The position numbers and the translations under genes are program-made. The notes under the pieces are model-generated. The model saw only the letters and a list, made by a program, of their open reading frames with translations, was not told the origin of the DNA and ran no database searches. 64,000 bases of DNA, taken from AC-32 sp963716865. GTDB taxonomy: Bacteria; Actinomycetota; Thermoleophilia; Gaiellales; Gaiellaceae. Positions 61,402-64,000 of this stretch are shown here, in pieces. The DNA lies in the NCBI GenBank assembly GCA_963716865.1, contig CAVQUF010000005.1, forward strand, positions 1-64,000. The letters are read 5' to 3'. Every line of letters begins with the position of its first letter. Position 1 is the first letter of the stretch.

Positions 61402-61424
61402 TGGTTCGAGTCCAACCCGGGGAG
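61402..61424 (+). repeat. attR: direct repeat 2 of the tRNA-Asn 3' end
   Basis: A perfect 23-bp copy of 58815-58837. It has no tRNA 5' part upstream, which places it at the far end of the element. Confidence 0.85.
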
Positions 61425-61430
61425 CTACAG

Positions 61431-61452
61431 AAGGCCCCGGAAACGGGGCTTT
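61431..61452. terminator. Hairpin terminator next to attR
   Basis: AAGGCCCCG-GAAA-CGGGGCTTT, just past attR and just downstream of the minus-strand gene ending at 61454. It resembles the terminator after tRNA-Asn, perhaps also copied with the original tRNA flank. Confidence 0.6.
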
Positions 61453-61453
61453 C

Positions 61454-61774
61454 CTACGTGAGTTGGATGGCCAGCAACGTGAGGGCGGCGAGCGCCCCCG
61501 CCACCACGATGGCGCCGGCTCCAGCGAGGCCTGCAGTTACGAGCTTCAGCGTCCTCGGCATGAGGGACCAGAGGAGCCCGGCGATCCCGAGCTTGCCGAT
61601 CCTGCCTTCGAGCCAGAGCCTCAGAAGCGCAAACGGGGTGAGGATCCAATGGGCCGGCACGAAGCGAACGTCGTCGGACGCCCGGATCCGTTTCTGCCAG
61701 TCGATGACCACGGAATCGATCTCGCTGCGTGTCGAACGCGGGCGAAGCAGAGTGTTTTTCGACGGGGCGCGCAC
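61454..61774 (-). CDS. Small hypothetical membrane protein
   Basis: 106 residues. The N-terminal half is soluble: RSTRSEIDSVVIDWQKRIRASDDVRFVPAHWILTPFALLRLW (in parts). It is followed by a hydrophobic end (LKLVTAGLAGAGAIVVAGAL AALTLLAIQLT) with one or two TM segments. No family is recognised. GTG at 61774 is preferred, with TACACT (minus strand, 61785-61790) 10 nt upstream. The longer minus-strand open frame is antisense to other genes and not believed. Confidence 0.65.
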   Translation of the reverse strand: MRAPSKNTLLRPRSTRSEIDSVVIDWQKRIRASDDVRFVPAHWILTPFALLRLWLEGRIGKLGIAGLLWSLMPRTLKLVTAGLAGAGAIVVAGALAALTLLAIQLT

Positions 61775-61806
61775 CTGACCACGAGTGTAGCTTCGGCGCG
61801 TAGGGC

Positions 61807-62130
61807 TCAGCTCGCGTCGCGCTCGACGACGAGGGTGAGCCGGTCGCGGGCTGTCACGACCACCGTGTCGCCCTCGTCGGCGCCGTCGGCGCAGCGCGCG
61901 TGCCAGATCTCGCCGAGGAGTCGGACCTGGCCGTCGGGGCGACAGGCCGAGACCACCGTCGCCCTCTGGCCGATCATGGTCTGAGCGCCGACGCGAGCCC
62001 GCCGGCCGCGGACTCTCGTGTTCCAGAACGCGATCTCGCCGAGAAACAGGAAGAAGCAGATCCCGAACCCGACCAGGTTCCACGGCCATGGTAGGACGAG
62101 CAGCAGCGCGATCGCGACGAGCAGAAACAC
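61807..62130 (-). CDS. NfeD-like membrane protein
   Basis: 107 residues. Two TM segments (FLLVAIALLLVLPWPWNLVG FGICFFLFLGEIAFWN) are followed by a soluble NfeD OB-fold domain: MIGQRATVVSACRPDGQVRLLGEIWHARC (GxxGxAxxxL-like) and DTVVVTARDRLTLVVE. The NfeD C-terminal domain normally partners membrane proteases or flotillins, none of which is here. The GTG at 62130 has TACGCT on the minus strand (62138-62143), 7 nt upstream. Short but complete for the single-domain type. Confidence 0.8.
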   Translation of the reverse strand: MFLLVAIALLLVLPWPWNLVGFGICFFLFLGEIAFWNTRVRGRRARVGAQTMIGQRATVVSACRPDGQVRLLGEIWHARCADGADEGDTVVVTARDRLTLVVERDAS

Positions 62131-62197
62131 CAGCGGAAGCGTACTGCGTGCTGCCCGGCCGCTTTACATAGGCATTGCATTGGTATAGTGCCGCGTC

Positions 62198-62803
62198 GTG
62201 GAGGTGGGGTTCAGCAGGCGCGCGCTGCTCGCGCGCGGAGGGACGGGCGCTGCGGCGCTTCTGGCCGGGTCGGCGCTCGGCGGCATCGCGCCGTCGGCAG
62301 CCCGGGCCGACACGCCGTCCGACGGCGACCTCGCCTACGCGCGGCTGCTCGTGGCGGTCGAGCTGCTCGCGAGCGACTTCTACGACAACGCGATCGCCTC
62401 GAAGCGCTTCACCGGCGCGGCGCTCGGCAACCTGAGGCGAGCCCGGGCGGACGAGGGCCGACACTACGACTCGGTCGCGGCGATCCTCACCGGCGCGGGC
62501 CAGACGCCTGCAACCGCTGCCGACATCGACTTTTCGTACCCGCGGGGCTCGTTCGCGTCGCGCCGCTCGATCGCGAGGCTGGGCAGTCGGTTGGAGTCGC
62601 TGTTCCTCGGTGCCTACCTCGGGGCCGTCGAGGGCTACGAGGCGGATGCCTCCAAGCAGCTCGCGGCGCGGGCGGCGGCCAGCGAAGCCCAGCACCTGAG
62701 CGTGCTCTCTGCGGCAGCCGGAGGGCCGCGGTTCGGCGCCGCGCTCCCGCGGCCGCTCACCATCGACCGCGTGTCCGACGCACTCGACGCCTACACGAGC
62801 TAG
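62198..62803 (+). CDS. Tat-exported ferritin-like domain protein
   Basis: 201 residues. A twin-arginine signal (FSRRALLARGGTGAAALLAG) is followed by an AAxA-type cleavage region (SAARADTP). The mature part is a helical ferritin-like domain: LLVAVELLASDFYDNAIASK, LRRARADEGRHYDSVAAILT (E-x-x-H), LESLFLGAYLGAVEGYEA and AAASEAQHLSVL (E-x-x-H). It probably binds a diiron centre outside the membrane. TATAGT (62184-62189) is 8 nt before the GTG. It is first in a molybdate gene cluster. Confidence 0.8.
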   Translation: MEVGFSRRALLARGGTGAAALLAGSALGGIAPSAARADTPSDGDLAYARLLVAVELLASDFYDNAIASKRFTGAALGNLRRARADEGRHYDSVAAILTGAGQTPATAADIDFSYPRGSFASRRSIARLGSRLESLFLGAYLGAVEGYEADASKQLAARAAASEAQHLSVLSAAAGGPRFGAALPRPLTIDRVSDALDAYTS

Positions 62804-62813
62804 GAGGCAGGCG

Positions 62814-63191
62814 ATGCCGAGACAGTTCTACCCGGCAGGCGAGGCCGCGAAGACCCTGGGCATCAGCCTCGACACGCTGCGGCGCTGGGACAGCGCCGGC
62901 AAGATCAAGACCGCCAGGGACCCGAGCAACCGCAGGATCGTGCCCGCCGACGAGATCCAGCGCCTGCGCGGCGAGCCCGACAGCGAGCACTTCAGCGCGC
63001 GGAACCGGCTCCCCGGAACGGTGACGTCGGTCAAGGTCGAAGGCCTGATCGCCCAGGTCGAGCTCGCGATCGAGGCCCCGGCCCGGGTTGTCGCGATCGT
63101 GACCGCCGACGCGGTCGAGGACCTCGGGCTCCGCAAGGGGATGCCGGCGACGGCGGTCGTGAAGGCCACGTCCGTGATGGTGCAGCACTGA
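62814..63191 (+). CDS. MerR-like HTH plus Mop (molybdate-binding) domain regulator
   Basis: 125 residues. The N-terminal HTH FYPAGEAAKTLGISLDTLRR WDSAGKI is of the MerR/excisionase type, and DPSNRRIVPADEIQRLRG ends it. The C-terminal Mop/TOBE domain (ARNRLPGTVTSVKVEGLIAQ, VRAIVTADAVEDLGLRKGM-like VVAIVTADAVEDLGLRKG, KATSVMV) binds molybdate or tungstate. It should sense molybdate and control the transport genes that follow. The ATG has an AGGAGGCAGGCG ribosome-binding site and lies 10 nt after the Tat protein gene. Confidence 0.88.
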   Translation: MPRQFYPAGEAAKTLGISLDTLRRWDSAGKIKTARDPSNRRIVPADEIQRLRGEPDSEHFSARNRLPGTVTSVKVEGLIAQVELAIEAPARVVAIVTADAVEDLGLRKGMPATAVVKATSVMVQH

Positions 63192-63207
63192 TGACGGGAG
63201 GACGCGC

Positions 63208-63978
63208 ATGAAGCTCGGAACGCTCGCACTCGCAATCGGCCTTGCAGCCGTCGCCGTGACCGGCGCGGCCGCACGTCCGGACGGCGCGCGTTCCGCGAAG
63301 GCGACGGCGACCGTCTACGCGGCCGCGTCGCTGACCGACGCCTTCCCGAAGATCGCGCCCGGGGCGAGGTTCTCGTTCGCGGGCTCGAACGCCCTGGCGA
63401 CGCAGATCCGCAAGGGCGCGCCGGCAGACGTGTTCGCCTCGGCGAACATGACGCTGCCGAAGGGCCTGAACAAGGACGGCTTCTGCTCGAAGCCGGTCGT
63501 CTTCACGCGGAACACGCTCGTCGTCATCGTTCCGAAGTCGAACCCGGCCAACATCCACAGCGTCTACGACCTGCGGAAGCCCGGCGTCAAGGTCGTGATC
63601 GCAGCCTCGGGAGTCCCGGTCGGAACGTACACGCTGCAGGTGCTCAAGAACATGAACCTGAGCACAGCCGTGCTCGCCAACGTCGTGAGCAAGGAGACGG
63701 ACGTCCGAGAGGTGCTGGCGAAGATCGCACTCGGCGAGGGCGATGCCGGCTTCGTCTACTCGACGGACGCGAAGACGGTGCCGGGCAAGGTCAAGACGAT
63801 CAAGATCCCCGCCTGGGCGCAGCCGAAGGTCCAGTACGGGATCTGCACGGTCTCGGCGAGCACCAACAAGGCCGCGGCCGCCGCGTTCATCAAGAAGGTG
63901 CTGAGCAAGAAGGGCCAGAAGATCATGCGGAACTACGGCTTCCTGCCGCGCGTGAAGCCGAAGCCGAAGAAGAAGTAG
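63208..63978 (+). CDS. modA: Molybdate ABC transporter substrate-binding protein
   Basis: 256 residues. A signal peptide (LGTLALAIGLAAVAVTGAAA) is followed by ModA motifs: VYAAASLTDAFPKIAPGARF, FAGSNALATQIRKGAPADVF, ASANMTLPKGL, and SGVPVGTYTLQVL, with Ser/Thr positions that bind the oxyanion. It captures molybdate or tungstate outside the membrane for ModBC. The C-terminus ends with a Lys-rich tail (KPKPKKK). ATG with GACGGGAGGACGCG upstream; 16 nt after the regulator. Confidence 0.93.
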   Translation: MKLGTLALAIGLAAVAVTGAAARPDGARSAKATATVYAAASLTDAFPKIAPGARFSFAGSNALATQIRKGAPADVFASANMTLPKGLNKDGFCSKPVVFTRNTLVVIVPKSNPANIHSVYDLRKPGVKVVIAASGVPVGTYTLQVLKNMNLSTAVLANVVSKETDVREVLAKIALGEGDAGFVYSTDAKTVPGKVKTIKIPAWAQPKVQYGICTVSASTNKAAAAAFIKKVLSKKGQKIMRNYGFLPRVKPKPKKK

Positions 63979-63981
63979 CCG

Positions 63982-64000
63982 ATGAACCGCCGGCGTCTGA
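63982..64000 (+). CDS. Start of the next gene (probably modB), 3' partial
   Basis: ATG at 63982, 3 nt after the modA stop, opens a frame reading MNRRRL that runs off the window. By gene order this should be the molybdate permease ModB, but six codons cannot prove it. Confidence 0.4.

Noticed and set aside
61454..62695. 413-aa minus-strand open frame
   Set aside because: Only its last 106 residues read as protein. The rest overlaps the NfeD-like and Tat ferritin-like genes and has shadow composition.

Overview
This is a high-GC actinobacterial chromosome window (Actinomycetota). The best fit is a Thermoleophilia-type lineage (Gaiellales/Solirubrobacterales). That placement is inferred from the secreted 'MPSPAMVVACLALLIALGG' protein family, the small Flp pilins and many GTG/TTG starts; the 16S gene at 46565-48110 could settle it. 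About 60 protein genes, 3 tRNAs and one 16S-23S-5S rRNA operon can be supported.

Layout. 1-5756: an EF-G2-like GTPase (cut by the left edge), small hypotheticals, an aldehyde dehydrogenase, a GNAT, a NIF3-insert/CutA-like protein and RNase H, ending at tRNA-Gly. 5860-11600: a gene-poor accessory stretch with a cyclase/NB-ARC/TPR regulator, a membrane protein and gene remnants. 11621-20523: a flippase-like protein, an ABC exporter, two near-identical Flp pilins flanking a broken DUF2252 gene, a frameshifted aldo/keto reductase, and a divergent quinone-oxidoreductase/TetR pair followed by a DHA2 drug exporter. 20557-26307: tRNA-Cys, a DMT exporter, a GNAT, HMG-CoA reductase divergent from a diiron ferritin-like enzyme, FolD and a cold-shock protein. 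26492-33241: gatCAB, a PG-binding/M23 peptidase and a penicillin acylase. 33268-39461: serine and branched-chain amino acid genes (class V aminotransferase, serA, ilvE), YbaK and a DegT aminotransferase. 39442-46201: a lipoprotein hydrolase, a RemA-like protein, an MFS transporter, Mpg glycosylase, a class A PBP with PASTA domains, and tyrS. 46198-51530: the rRNA operon. 51555-58731: GNAT, M48 protease, phosphatase, SDR, dGTPase and DnaG primase. 58765-61424: tRNA-Asn with an inserted element. 61454-64000: NfeD-like and membrane proteins, then a molybdate cluster (Tat ferritin-like protein, MerR-Mop regulator, ModA, start of the next gene).

The most unusual structure is a roughly 2.6-kb element at the 3' end of tRNA-Asn. 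It is bounded by a perfect 23-bp duplication of the tRNA end (58815-58837 and 61402-61424). It holds two truncated tyrosine recombinases fused head to head, a CaCA-type cation exchanger, and a protein consisting only of the ClpX zinc-binding domain. Three further patterns stand out. A four-copy intergenic repeat shares a 20-bp core with a CGACCGGTCGA-like end. At least 22 genes have a TANNNT box 6-11 nt before the start codon, which suggests widespread leaderless transcription. The rRNA operon has an intrinsic-terminator-like hairpin between its strong promoter and 16S.
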